Source of the DNA: Bacteroides sp. CAG:1060
GTDB taxonomy: Bacteria > Bacteroidota > Bacteroidia > Bacteroidales > UBA932
Direction of reading: 5' to 3'
DNA: 14,855 nt
Assembly (NCBI GenBank): GCA_000432655.1
Contig: HF986343.1
Location: 14,496 to 29,350 of the forward strand
Under the pieces are notes generated by a model, which ran no database searches, was not told where the DNA came from, and worked only from the letters and a program-made list of their open reading frames with translations. Positions 1 to 7,516 of the stretch are shown here, in pieces. Numbering within the stretch: the stretch's first letter is position 1; every line of letters begins with the position of its first letter. Made by a program: the position numbers and the translations under genes.

Positions 1-1016
1 TCATAGAAAACACCTTGCGAGCCGTTGGAGTTGTCCCCTCCGTTGCCAAGAAGGATTGCGCCCTGCTTGCGCATAGGATCGTAGCTGCTTCTTTCGTTGA
101 TGATGCGTCCTCCATCATATAGCATCTCCAGTTCTCCGCCCTGTGCGTTTCCTCCCATGGCGCGCCAATGATGAGGTTCTCCGTCAGCTGTGGCCGTTAC
201 GAAACGCCAGTTGATACTTTTGAGGGCATCGCAGTATTTGTCGTTTGGATCCGGGTTGACGCAACCTACAAGATTGTTCTCCTGATCTGTCATAATCCAT
301 GGACCTGCACCATGTCCATAATACCAAGCTTTCTGGGTGCCGAAATATGTCGTTTCCATGGTACCGTCACCGTCGTCTCGGCTGTCTGTTTCCGCATTGC
401 CGTAGTCAAAGCAGCACCCGGAGTTGTAATGATGTCCGCTTATGACCCAATACTGGCCTTCTGCCTGGTCGTCCACGGCCGTACCATGAGCATCGTTCCA
501 TCTCAGGCCCATACCGGAAGCAATGAATATTCCATAAACCTTGTGACCCATGAGTGTAGTCGGTGCGGCATCTGCGAGAGGAATGTTGTTGAATCCTCCC
601 ATTGCCGGACCGCTGAACCCTCCGCGAGGTGCCTGATACAAGTCATTTCCATTGCCGGACTGATCGTAAAGTATGGTAATCCAGCAGTATGTATCCTTGC
701 AGAACTCATCCTGCGCTGCGGCATCCGCATATCCTCCCGGGTCGCCTGCACTTGCTTTGACGACCTGAATATCGATGGTTTTGCCGTCGGACTGCCTCAT
801 GACCTGATATAGCGGTCCTTCGTAACTGCTGTAAAGGGCTCTTGTGGATGAATGCGCTGCTACGCATGGTGTACCTCCTGCAGCATATATGTCGCAAGGT
901 CCTTCCGGTCTTACCGGAAGGTTGCCTCCGTCAGACGCAACGGTAATCGCTACTGCCGCGATAGCAGGAATCAGTACCGCTGCGCCAAGGGTGAGTTTGA
1001 ATGTGGTTTTGTTCAT
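1..1016 (-). CDS. Alpha-L-arabinofuranosidase, GH54 (AbfB-like), 3' end outside window
   Basis: The reading frame is open from ATG at 1016-1014 to the window edge, giving 338 residues of an incomplete protein. Residues 1-28 form a hydrophobic signal peptide without a lipobox cysteine, so the product is probably exported to the periplasm or beyond. From residue 39 (GPCDIYAAGGTPC) the sequence follows the catalytic domain of fungal AbfB enzymes, which release terminal arabinofuranose from arabinan and arabinoxylan. Visible matches are ILYDQSGNGN (115-124), HHYNSGCCFDYGNAET (195-210), GPWIMTDQENNL (238-249) and GGDNSNG (326-332). By comparison with Aspergillus AkAbfB, recalled from memory, E246 is the nucleophile and D328 the acid/base. 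The pairs C41/C51 and C106/C111 and the vicinal C201-C202 match its disulfides, the last lining the sugar pocket. C252 and C262 look additional. Fungal relatives end in a CBM42 domain, which would lie outside the window. It starts 75 nt after the B12 permease but appears to have its own promoter. Confidence 0.93.
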   Translation of the reverse strand, partial: MNKTTFKLTLGAAVLIPAIAAVAITVASDGGNLPVRPEGPCDIYAAGGTPCVAAHSSTRALYSSYEGPLYQVMRQSDGKTIDIQVVKASAGDPGGYADAAAQDEFCKDTYCWITILYDQSGNGNDLYQAPRGGFSGPAMGGFNNIPLADAAPTTLMGHKVYGIFIASGMGLRWNDAHGTAVDDQAEGQYWVISGHHYNSGCCFDYGNAETDSRDDGDGTMETTYFGTQKAWYYGHGAGPWIMTDQENNLVGCVNPDPNDKYCDALKSINWRFVTATADGEPHHWRAMGGNAQGGELEMLYDGGRIINERSSYDPMRKQGAILLGNGGDNSNGSQGVFY

Positions 1017-1043
1017 AAGAGATATTATTGTGTATAAGAGTTC

Positions 1044-1074
1044 GAAAATTAGTGATTTTTACAGAAAATCACAA
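1044..1074 (-). promoter_or_regulatory. Candidate promoter of the GH54 gene
   Basis: Read on the minus strand, TTG at 1074-1072 is followed by exactly 20 bp and then TAATTTTC at 1051-1044. This matches the Bacteroidota promoter layout (-33 TTG/TTTG, about 20 bp, -7 TAnnTTTG) with one mismatch in the last base of the -7 box. Transcription would begin near 1037, leaving an AT-rich leader of about 20 nt before the ATG at 1016. Supported by motif and spacing only. Confidence 0.45.
1052..1072. promoter_or_regulatory. Perfect 8+8 bp palindrome, operator candidate or weak terminator
   Basis: GTGATTTT at 1052-1059 and AAAATCAC at 1065-1072 are exact inverted repeats separated by 5 nt. The element fills the spacer between the candidate -33 and -7 boxes of the GH54 gene, where a bound regulator would block or reshape the promoter. 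The alternative is a transcription terminator for the btu operon, whose last stop codon is 20 nt upstream. The stem is AT-rich and is not followed by a clean U-tract, so an operator is somewhat favoured. Confidence 0.45.
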
Positions 1075-1091
1075 GGGCATCCGGAGTTTAT

Positions 1092-1886
1092 TTATTGTTC
1101 TCCTTTGATGAAGAGAAGGGTTGTGAGAGGAAGCGCTATGATGGCCATAGTGGCGCTGATTGGCAGGTATATGCCGAAACTTACGTATTCCGTCACAAGG
1201 AATGTAATCAGCAGGAGTCCTACTCCCATGGCAGAAGATATCAGATAGTGTTTGCGGATGTCCTTGCTGTGACAGACCGTGCGGCTGAGATTCGGAACGC
1301 CAAGGGATATGAATCCTATAGGTCCGCATATACTTACGGCCGAAGTCACCAGGAACATTATCATCAGAAGGCTCAATGCCTTATGGGCTTTGCTCAATTC
1401 CGTCTCGCCCCTGAAATGCGCGCTGAGCTTTTTGTGGTCCATGATGGCGGCTGCGATGCCTATCGCAAACAGACAGAGGGAGAAGATGATATCTCCGCTT
1501 GTCACGCCTTCCATCTTGAAATTGGCCGCTCCCCAAAGGTAGTATTGTTTCAGCAGATCCGAGTTCGGTGCGTTGGTTACGACAATGGTTCCGAGCGATC
1601 CGATGAACGTGCCGAAGATGATACCGAATGTAATCAGATTCTTGGTGGATACTTTGAGCGTCACAAGAAAGCATACCAGTGTGCATATAAGGGTGCAGAT
1701 GAATGACCCTACGGTGAGCGAGCACCATCCGGACATTGTAGCTGCAGCCGCGCCAAGACATGCGGCGGAGCCGAGCCCGAGAGAATACACGTCTCCGAGC
1801 TGATTCCGCCACAGGTATTGCATCTGGATACCTCCGACAGGAAGGGCTATTCCTGACAGAAGCACATACAGTAGACTGAGTATCAT
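1092..1886 (-). CDS. Short FecCD/BtuC-family ABC transporter permease
   Basis: This 264-residue, strongly hydrophobic inner-membrane protein aligns with BtuC/FecCD permeases, which carry cobalamin or siderophores across the cytoplasmic membrane with a BtuD-type ATPase. Matches include MQYLWRNQLGDVYSLGLGS (22-40, family pattern MQ-x-L-x-RNPLADPY-x-LG), YYLWGAANF near 115-123 (BtuC YWMMGGF), GPIGFISLGVPNLSR near 188-202 and a C-terminal LPIS...LPLTTLLFIKG segment. About eight membrane segments are visible against ten in BtuC. The usual first helix and RLPR motif are absent, because homology starts inside the second helix right at the start codon. The cytoplasmic loop before GPIGF, which contacts the ATPase, is about six residues shorter than usual. 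The ATG overlaps the btuG stop as ATGA, so translation is probably coupled. It may be a diverged B12 permease or a decaying one; cobalamin as substrate is inferred from the operon. Confidence 0.8.
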   Translation of the reverse strand: MILSLLYVLLSGIALPVGGIQMQYLWRNQLGDVYSLGLGSAACLGAAAATMSGWCSLTVGSFICTLICTLVCFLVTLKVSTKNLITFGIIFGTFIGSLGTIVVTNAPNSDLLKQYYLWGAANFKMEGVTSGDIIFSLCLFAIGIAAAIMDHKKLSAHFRGETELSKAHKALSLLMIMFLVTSAVSICGPIGFISLGVPNLSRTVCHSKDIRKHYLISSAMGVGLLLITFLVTEYVSFGIYLPISATMAIIALPLTTLLFIKGEQ

Positions 1887-2947
1887 CGTGCCGCTACCTT
1901 GATAGGATTTATGCCCTGCGTGTCAAATTTGTCGTAGAGTTTGCCGTCCTTGGTGAATACATACATGTCACCGTTGGTCTTGTAGTCCGAGCATCCTACC
2001 CACACGAAATCGTCAGTAGCCGAAAGCGAGTATGCTTTCGGGAGGCTTGTGCCGTCTGTGACGAACTCCCCGATGCGCTTGCCGTCTGCAGCATTGTATT
2101 TGTAAATGGTGGCGGGAAGCGGGGTGTAGTCAGCGGCATATCCTCCGCACATCACGTAAAGGGTGTTGCCTGACAGGGCGATGGCGGTAGGGCTGGTGCA
2201 GTCCAGGTCCTTGATTTCCAGTGAGGTGGCGCTGATGGACTGCACTTTTGCTGGGCTGGCACCGTAATCTCCGAGGCTGAATAGGTAGATGATGTCTCCG
2301 GAAGCGACCATTGTGGCCGGATTGACATTGACTTCAATTCTGTCGCTCTCCCGGAATGATTCTGCATCTACCATGGACACCGTTTTCTCGTAGTTCGGGT
2401 AGTTGGCTCCGCCGGAATTGGATACGAATACTCTGCCGGATGAATATGCGCACCCTTCAGGGCTGGCTCCTACGGGCGTGACTCGCACAGAGTAGTCGGA
2501 AGCGGATATTTCTCCGAGGTACCCTTCGTAATATGTGACATATACTTTCCCTTCAGGGCCCTGTGCCAGGTATCGTGGAGAAAGGGCTGTGCCGTCAGGA
2601 AGTTTGGCTACGATTTCTTTTTTGATTTTAAGATCCCTGTCGGTGACAAATATGATTTTGGAGACGTTGACGGAAATGAATACGTCATCTCCGGACACGA
2701 GAATGTCCTGCGCGGTATCTCCGAGTCCCTTTCCGTTGGCAGAGGCAAAAACACCGGCCGCGGTGACCTTTTCGTCGGAATTGTAGATGGTGACTGAAGA
2801 GTTGTTCATCTTGAATGAACCGTTGTTCAGCACATAGTAGCCCGTTGCTCCCTGCGGCTTGGGATTGTTTTCCTGTTTGGTACAGGAAACGGCTGCAAGG
2901 GCTGTCACTGCAGCAAGTGCAGCATAGAAGAAAATGTTCTTTTTCAT
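1883..2947 (-). CDS. btuG: BtuG-like cobalamin-binding surface lipoprotein (beta-propeller)
   Basis: The protein has 354 residues from ATG at 2947; the in-frame TTG six bases upstream overlaps the btuB stop region and is not needed. Residues 1-21 are a lipoprotein signal with AVSC, making C22 the lipidated residue. The rest consists of repeating beta-strand units of the YncE/DUF5074 propeller type, for example DILVSGDDVFISVN, RYLAQGPEGKVYVTYY, AIALSGNTLYVMCGG and LSATDDFVWVGCSD. It ends in GINPIKVAAR, like the closing blade of this family. In gut Bacteroides, BtuG proteins sit on the cell surface, bind B12 very tightly and pass it to the partner BtuB. The assignment as BtuG rather than a generic propeller rests on its position 2 nt after a riboswitch-controlled TonB receptor. 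Surface export is plausible because acidic and polar residues follow C22, but the export signal is not a textbook match. Confidence 0.82.
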   Translation of the reverse strand: MKKNIFFYAALAAVTALAAVSCTKQENNPKPQGATGYYVLNNGSFKMNNSSVTIYNSDEKVTAAGVFASANGKGLGDTAQDILVSGDDVFISVNVSKIIFVTDRDLKIKKEIVAKLPDGTALSPRYLAQGPEGKVYVTYYEGYLGEISASDYSVRVTPVGASPEGCAYSSGRVFVSNSGGANYPNYEKTVSMVDAESFRESDRIEVNVNPATMVASGDIIYLFSLGDYGASPAKVQSISATSLEIKDLDCTSPTAIALSGNTLYVMCGGYAADYTPLPATIYKYNAADGKRIGEFVTDGTSLPKAYSLSATDDFVWVGCSDYKTNGDMYVFTKDGKLYDKFDTQGINPIKVAAR

Positions 2948-2949
2948 TG

Positions 2950-4980
2950 TCAATATGTAAATTTGATTGTTATTCTGTAATTCCTTCCCGGCATGGGGTA
3001 GAAGCGTACCACTTCGTAGTTCTTGTCAGAAAGGTTCAGTGCCTCAGCCGATATCCTGATTCCGATTTTGCCAAGGATGAAACTCCGTCCTACGGATATC
3101 GAGTGGTCGAAATATGATGGCATTTCGTTGGCAGGGATGTTTTGAGGCAGACTCCAGCGGCGTCCTACGGCGTTTAGAGTGTATGACAGGTCCGCCCAGC
3201 GAGTCCCGATGTCAAGAAAGATATTGCCGCTGTGCCGTGGGGTATATTGTATCTGGTGCCTGTAGTTTTTGGCCGACGGGTCCGTGACATCGATGGCTCG
3301 TCTGGCCGAGTAGTTGGCCGAAAGCCGGATGACGGTGTGTTTCGTGGGGGTTACGCTTCCGGAGACGGAAATATCCGCCCCGGTCATCCTGACTTCTCCG
3401 AGGTTGCGCATTTTCCAGATGAACATTGTCGGCACTGCGAGTATCTTGTCACGGATGATGTTGTGATAAAGGTCCAGAGAGGCAGTCAGGTGAAACGGGC
3501 ATGTGTCCCGGCGTTTATTGTACAGGCTGTATGTCAGGCCTATGTTGTACTGGCGTGCTCTTTCGGGGTGCAGCTCACCGTTGCCGATGCGGGTGTAGTA
3601 GAGATCGTTGAATGTAGGCACCCTGAATCCGTCGCGGTATGATGCACGCACACGCAGACCTTCGGCGATTTTGAAGGAGAGGCTCAGGGACGGGGCGAGC
3701 CTGTTGATGGGGGAGGCTGCTTTACCTTTTTCGGCCTTTTCCCGTATGACGGTGCCACAGAGGCTGCCGGTGACAGTGAGTCTGTGGTCTTTCCATTGCC
3801 CGGAAATGGCTGATACTGAGGATAATCTTTTCGGTTGAGGGCATTCGGGGATAGTGGCGTAGAGGGTGTTGAGCAGCAGGTCTTCGGCAAAAGTGAACCT
3901 GAGGTGGTCATTAAACCGGTATTCTGCAATGCCGGAAGAAGAGAGTTCTTTCTGGTTGTATCTGTCATCCTGCTCGTAGTGTACGGAACTGTTCGTGTAC
4001 CGGTTGCGGCTCATGTCGAAATTGACGGTCTCGGAAAACCGCCATCTTCCGAGACTACCGGTCTTATATGTCATACTGGCGGACAGTTCTTTGTCCCATA
4101 GCCTTTCGGTAGGCTCCTGTACATAAAACACGACCGTTCCGGGAAGTCCTCTTTCCGAATCGAAGAATCTGATTTTGGCGGTGAGGCTGCCGGAGTCTGC
4201 GGTATTGACTCTTAGTGTCGTCTCGGAGCTTAATGTATGAACGTCGCTGCCGAGTCTTCGCTCCTGCGTCATCAGACTGCCGTTGGTGAAGGAGAACGGG
4301 TATGCTCCGCCGGAATACAGGTAATCCAGTGACGCGCCTACAGATATGCGGTCGGAAAAACTTCTGTTCAGGAAGATATGCGGGCGGTATGTATTGAATG
4401 AGGCATAGGCCATGGCCGCATTGAAGCTGTCCTTATCGGATATTGTGGAAAGAGACAATATTCCGGATGCGTTGAGAAGTCTGGCTGCGCGGAAGATATC
4501 ATCGGAGCCGCCGGTTTCCATCGTTATTTCGGAGATGTTGTCGAGGTTGAAACGCGAGATGTCCGTCTGGCCGTTCTGCGCGTCGGATATTACTACGCCG
4601 TCATAACAGATGGCGGTGTGCTGTGCTCCTATATCCCTTACGGATACGGTTTTGAGTCCTCCTATTCCGCCGTAATCGCGTATGCTTACTCCGGAAAACG
4701 TGCGGAGTATTTCGTGGAGCCCGGACGCTCCGCTTCTTTCGATGGCTGCTCTTGAAATTTTCTGGATGGGTGCAGTCCGTGATGCGGCCGCATCCCTTTC
4801 GGCCGTGATTATAGCCCTTGAGAGCGTATCTTTCAGCGGCTCATTTGCAGAGACTGCCGCCGTCTCAGAACTTCCGGGAACGACAGATTGGTCCGTTCCA
4901 TAGCTTGAGACGGTATAAAGTAGCATTGCGGCGCTTAACCACAATGCTGACAATATTCCGGACAATATCATCTTTCGCAC
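2950..4980 (-). CDS. btuB: TonB-dependent vitamin B12 receptor BtuB
   Basis: This 676-residue outer-membrane receptor has a signal peptide (residues 1-28), a TonB-box-like DTLSRAIITA (51-60), a plug domain from about 60 to 185 (GLKTVSVRDIGAQHTAICYDGV at 108-129, with QNGQTDISRFNLDNISEI following) and a 22-strand-type barrel ending in aromatic ...IKFTY. Such receptors use TonB/ExbBD energy to import ligands. Cobalamin is inferred from the cobalamin riboswitch immediately upstream and the BtuG-like gene immediately downstream. The chosen start is GTG at 4980, which gives a basic n-region (MRK) to the signal peptide. ATG at 4971 is the alternative and would leave the n-region uncharged. Either start lies in or directly beside the nine bases complementary to riboswitch loop L5. 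The carboxypeptidase-like N-terminal domain of SusC-type receptors is absent, which fits a vitamin rather than a glycan transporter. Confidence 0.92.
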   Translation of the reverse strand: MRKMILSGILSALWLSAAMLLYTVSSYGTDQSVVPGSSETAAVSANEPLKDTLSRAIITAERDAAASRTAPIQKISRAAIERSGASGLHEILRTFSGVSIRDYGGIGGLKTVSVRDIGAQHTAICYDGVVISDAQNGQTDISRFNLDNISEITMETGGSDDIFRAARLLNASGILSLSTISDKDSFNAAMAYASFNTYRPHIFLNRSFSDRISVGASLDYLYSGGAYPFSFTNGSLMTQERRLGSDVHTLSSETTLRVNTADSGSLTAKIRFFDSERGLPGTVVFYVQEPTERLWDKELSASMTYKTGSLGRWRFSETVNFDMSRNRYTNSSVHYEQDDRYNQKELSSSGIAEYRFNDHLRFTFAEDLLLNTLYATIPECPQPKRLSSVSAISGQWKDHRLTVTGSLCGTVIREKAEKGKAASPINRLAPSLSLSFKIAEGLRVRASYRDGFRVPTFNDLYYTRIGNGELHPERARQYNIGLTYSLYNKRRDTCPFHLTASLDLYHNIIRDKILAVPTMFIWKMRNLGEVRMTGADISVSGSVTPTKHTVIRLSANYSARRAIDVTDPSAKNYRHQIQYTPRHSGNIFLDIGTRWADLSYTLNAVGRRWSLPQNIPANEMPSYFDHSISVGRSFILGKIGIRISAEALNLSDKNYEVVRFYPMPGRNYRITIKFTY

Positions 4981-4985
4981 AAACT

Positions 4986-5005
4986 GAAGCTTGCCCCCGA
5001 GCTTC
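4986..5005 (-). other. Hairpin between cobalamin aptamer and btuB start
   Basis: On the minus strand GAAGCT (5005-5000) and AGCTTC (4991-4986) form a 6-bp stem around the loop CGGGGGCA. It lies between the aptamer 3' end and the btuB start codon, so it is a candidate part of the riboswitch expression platform. No U-tract follows, which argues against a terminator and for control of translation. Confidence 0.45.
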
Positions 5006-5017
5006 TTTGTTTGACTT

Positions 5018-5160
5018 GATTGGGCAGGTCTTCTGACTCTTTCCGTCCCCGGGCCTTCTCATTCTTGTGCGAACAATGGCATAATCCTGGGATTTGGATG
5101 GAAACTACAGCTGCGGGCACAGTTCCGGCATTTGACCGGATTCCCTTCACTCCACAATCC
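5018..5160 (-). promoter_or_regulatory. Cobalamin riboswitch controlling btuB-btuG-permease
   Basis: Read 5' to 3' on the minus strand, the conserved cobalamin aptamer elements appear in order. These are AAGGGAATCCGGTCAAATGC followed by CCGG and AACTG-GCCCGC-AGCTGTA (the B12-box core), then GCCATTG, GAGAAGG and the 3' signature AGTCAGAAGACCTGCC at 5039-5024. GATTG (5159-5155) pairs with CAATC (5022-5018) to close the outer helix. The P5 arm is CATT/AATG, and its loop contains TTCGCACAA at 5073-5065. This is exactly complementary to TTGTGCGAA at 4982-4974, which covers the btuB GTG start. That arrangement fits an L5 kissing loop that hides the translation start when cobalamin is bound. The aptamer begins 20 nt after the purB stop. 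A TAGGTTTA at 5196-5189 is a weak -7 candidate without a convincing -33. Confidence 0.93.
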
Positions 5161-5179
5161 TAATATTTATATTGCAGGC

Positions 5180-6478
5180 TTATTCGCTTAAACCTACTCT
5201 TTTGAATATGTAATCTACGTTCTTGAAATAGTAGTCAAGAGTAAAACATCCTTCCAGCTCATCTTCTGAAAGAAGCCTCATCACCTTGGAGTCAGCCTTG
5301 AGGAGATCTTTGTATGCAAGACCTTCTGTCCATGCTTTCATGGCTATCGGCTGCACGGTATCGTATGCTTCTTCCCGTGACAGTCCCTTTCCGATAAGTG
5401 CATTCATCACTCTCTGGGCGAAAATCACGCCCTTGGTCAGGTATATGTTATGGAGCATCCTTTCAGGATATACTACCAGATTGTCGAGTATTCCCTTGAA
5501 CCTGGTGAGCATGTAGTCCAGCAGTTCGGTGGCATCAGGAAGTATTATGCGCTCGGTGGACGAGTGGGAGATGTCTCTCTCGTGCCACAGGGCCACGTTC
5601 TCGCAGGATGCGGCCATATATCCTCTCATGACCCTTGCGCATCCGCAGATATTCTCGCTGCTGATAGGGTTGCGCTTGTGCGGCATGGCGCTGGAGCCTT
5701 TCTGCCCCTTGCGGAACGCTTCTTCCACCTCGCGTACTTCCGTGCGCTGAAGGTTGCGGACCTCAAAGGCCATCTGCTCGAGGGTGGATGCTATGATGGC
5801 GAGTGTGGATATGTAGAATGCATGACGATCCCTTTGGAGTACCTGAGTGGAGATTTCGGCGGAGTCTATGCCGAGATGCTCGCATACGTAGTCCTGAATG
5901 AAAGGAGGAATGTTGGCGAAATTGCCGACCGCACCGCTCATTTTGCCGGCTTCTACGCCTTTGCATGCGTATTTGAAACGGTCGATGTTGCGCTTCATCT
6001 CTTCATACCAAAGAGCCCATTTCAGCCCGAAAGAAGTGATGTCCGCATGTATTCCGTGGGTTCGTCCTATGCACGGAGTGGTTTTGAACTCATTGGCGCG
6101 ACGCTTGAGTACTTCCAGAAAGTCTTCGAGGTCCTTGAGAAGGATGGCATTCGCCTGCTTGAGGAGATAGCCGTTGGCCGTATCCACTACATCCGTGGAT
6201 GTGAGTCCGTAGTGCACCCATTTTTTCTCTTCTCCCAGACTTTCGCTTACCGCTCTGGTAAAAGCTACCACGTCATGTCTTGTCTGCTCTTCAATCTCCT
6301 TGATGCGCTCTACGGAGAATGTGGCGTTGTTACGTATCTTGTCCACGTCTTCGCGCGGAATCACTCCGAGCTCGCTCCATGCATAACATGCGAGGGTTTC
6401 GACTTTGAGGTAGGCGCTGAACTTGTTCTCTTCAGTCCAGACATCTCTCATGACCTTGCGTGAATATCTTTCTATCAT
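5180..6478 (-). CDS. purB: Adenylosuccinate lyase PurB
   Basis: The 432-residue cytoplasmic enzyme cleaves SAICAR to AICAR plus fumarate in IMP synthesis, and adenylosuccinate to AMP plus fumarate in the AMP branch. It belongs to the aspartase/fumarase fold family. The signature [16 protein letters not shown] is present, as are the catalytic-His segment GRTHGIHAD and TSTDVVDTA. The start is ATG at 6478 ([20 protein letters not shown]), matching the usual PurB N-terminus. The longer frame that reaches back to 6532 would run inside purC and adds no homologous sequence. The gene follows the purC stop after a single nucleotide, so the two are surely cotranscribed. No terminator is visible before the cobalamin riboswitch downstream. 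Confidence 0.97.
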   Translation of the reverse strand: MIERYSRKVMRDVWTEENKFSAYLKVETLACYAWSELGVIPREDVDKIRNNATFSVERIKEIEEQTRHDVVAFTRAVSESLGEEKKWVHYGLTSTDVVDTANGYLLKQANAILLKDLEDFLEVLKRRANEFKTTPCIGRTHGIHADITSFGLKWALWYEEMKRNIDRFKYACKGVEAGKMSGAVGNFANIPPFIQDYVCEHLGIDSAEISTQVLQRDRHAFYISTLAIIASTLEQMAFEVRNLQRTEVREVEEAFRKGQKGSSAMPHKRNPISSENICGCARVMRGYMAASCENVALWHERDISHSSTERIILPDATELLDYMLTRFKGILDNLVVYPERMLHNIYLTKGVIFAQRVMNALIGKGLSREEAYDTVQPIAMKAWTEGLAYKDLLKADSKVMRLLSEDELEGCFTLDYYFKNVDYIFKRVGLSE

Positions 6479-6479
6479 A

Positions 6480-7427
6480 TTATTTGCGGGTTGAAAGGAA
6501 TTTCTCAATATTGGTGCGGACGCGCTCTGCAAGGTCGTCGCACTGTGCTCTTTGGAATTTCTCCCCGGTGATGTGCTCGTAGAGCTCGATATATCTGTCA
6601 GTGATGCCGTTTACCACTTCATCTGTCATCTCGGGCACTACTTCTCCTTCGCGTCCCTGGAATCCTCCGGCCATAAGCCACTCGCGTACGAATTCCTTTG
6701 AGAGTTGTTTCTGCCTTTCGCCCGCGGCGAGCCTTTGCTCGTATCCCTGGGCGTAGAAATATCTTGACGAGTCAGGGGTGTGAATCTCATCCATGAGGAC
6801 AATCCTGCCGTCGCGTTTTCCGAATTCATATTTGGTGTCCACGAGGATGAGTCCCTTGTCGGCAGCCATCTCACATCCGCGCTCGTACAGTGCGCGTGTG
6901 TACTTTTCGAGCTGCTCGTAGTCTTCGCGGGATACAAGTCCCTTGGCTATGATATCCTCTTTGCTGATGTCTTCGTCGTGTCCTTCGTCAGCTTTGGTGG
7001 TAGGGGTGATTATAGGTTCCGGGAATTTCTGGTTCTCTACCATTCCTTCCGGCAGTGCAACTCCGCAGAGGGTGCGTTTGCCTGCCTTGTATTCTCTCCA
7101 TGCATGTCCGGTCAGGTAACCTCTGATTACCATCTCCACCTTGAAAGGTTCGCATCTGTAGCCTACTGTTACCATAGGGTCGATTTCTGCGATTTTCCAG
7201 TTAGGGATAATGTCGGCCGTAGCGTCCAGGAACTTTGAGGCTATCTGGTTGAGAACCTGCCCCTTGAAAGGGATGCCTTTAGGGAGGACTACATCGAATG
7301 CCGAGATACGGTCAGTTGCCACCATGATCAGATAATCGCTTCCGATGCTGTACACGTCGCGGACCTTGCCTTGATACTTGGCTGTCTGGCCCTTAAAATT
7401 GAAATCAGTACTAACTAATGCTTTCAT
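6480..7427 (-). CDS. purC: SAICAR synthase PurC
   Basis: The 315-residue enzyme joins CAIR with aspartate using ATP to make SAICAR, the substrate of the adjacent PurB. Matches include [20 protein letters not shown] with RISAFD following (family signature 1), and [20 protein letters not shown] with SRYF following (signature 2). It is longer than the roughly 240-residue enterobacterial type and resembles the roughly 300-residue form found in yeast and in Bacteroidota. The start is ATG at 7427 ([14 protein letters not shown]). An in-frame TTG at 7454 extends the frame by nine residues, but that codon lies inside the -7 promoter element TACATTTG, so it should not be transcribed. Confidence 0.97.
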   Translation of the reverse strand: MKALVSTDFNFKGQTAKYQGKVRDVYSIGSDYLIMVATDRISAFDVVLPKGIPFKGQVLNQIASKFLDATADIIPNWKIAEIDPMVTVGYRCEPFKVEMVIRGYLTGHAWREYKAGKRTLCGVALPEGMVENQKFPEPIITPTTKADEGHDEDISKEDIIAKGLVSREDYEQLEKYTRALYERGCEMAADKGLILVDTKYEFGKRDGRIVLMDEIHTPDSSRYFYAQGYEQRLAAGERQKQLSKEFVREWLMAGGFQGREGEVVPEMTDEVVNGITDRYIELYEHITGEKFQRAQCDDLAERVRTNIEKFLSTRK

Positions 7428-7451
7428 AAAATGAGGAAAATTTTCTACTTG

Positions 7452-7483
7452 CAAATGTACTCATTTTTACTCAAGCCTTAAAA
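7452..7483 (-). promoter_or_regulatory. purCB promoter
   Basis: On the minus strand TACATTTG at 7459-7452 is a perfect Bacteroidota -7 element. TTTT at 7483-7480, 20 bp upstream, is a weak -33. Transcription would start near 7446, giving a leader of about 20 nt to the ATG at 7427. The position of this box decides the purC start. Confidence 0.7.
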
Positions 7484-7502
7484 TATATACATGAAAAATT
7501 AC

Positions 7503-7510
7503 TAAATTTG
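7503..7510 (+). promoter_or_regulatory. purF promoter -7 element, close to the start codon
   Basis: TAAATTTG at 7503-7510 is a perfect -7 element with only six bases between it and the purF ATG. The -33 region would fall at about 7479-7483, the same AT tract used by the divergent purC promoter, and has no clear TTTG. The implied transcript has almost no leader. Confidence 0.6.
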
Positions 7511-7516
7511 TCGGAT

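Noticed and set aside
168..812. 214-codon plus-strand frame in the left part of the window
   Set aside because: The minus strand of this region encodes the conserved GH54 catalytic domain, which explains the open frame opposite it.
4992..5060. G-rich hairpin loop CGGGGGCA pairing with GCCC runs in the aptamer
   Set aside because: Only 4-5 bases can pair and the GCCC runs belong to the aptamer core; the 9-base L5/start complementarity is much stronger.
5189..5196. TAGGTTTA on the minus strand as a btu operon promoter
   Set aside because: It differs from the -7 consensus, sits inside the end of purB and has no -33 element at the right distance; too weak to call.
5450..6463. 337-codon open frame on the plus strand opposite purB
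   Set aside because: It lies wholly antisense to the well-conserved purB and its translation shows no recognisable domain; it is a by-product of codon bias.
7428..7454. Nine-residue N-terminal extension of PurC from TTG 7454
   Set aside because: The TTG is part of the -7 box TACATTTG, so it lies upstream of the expected transcript start, and the ATG at 7427 matches the family N-terminus.
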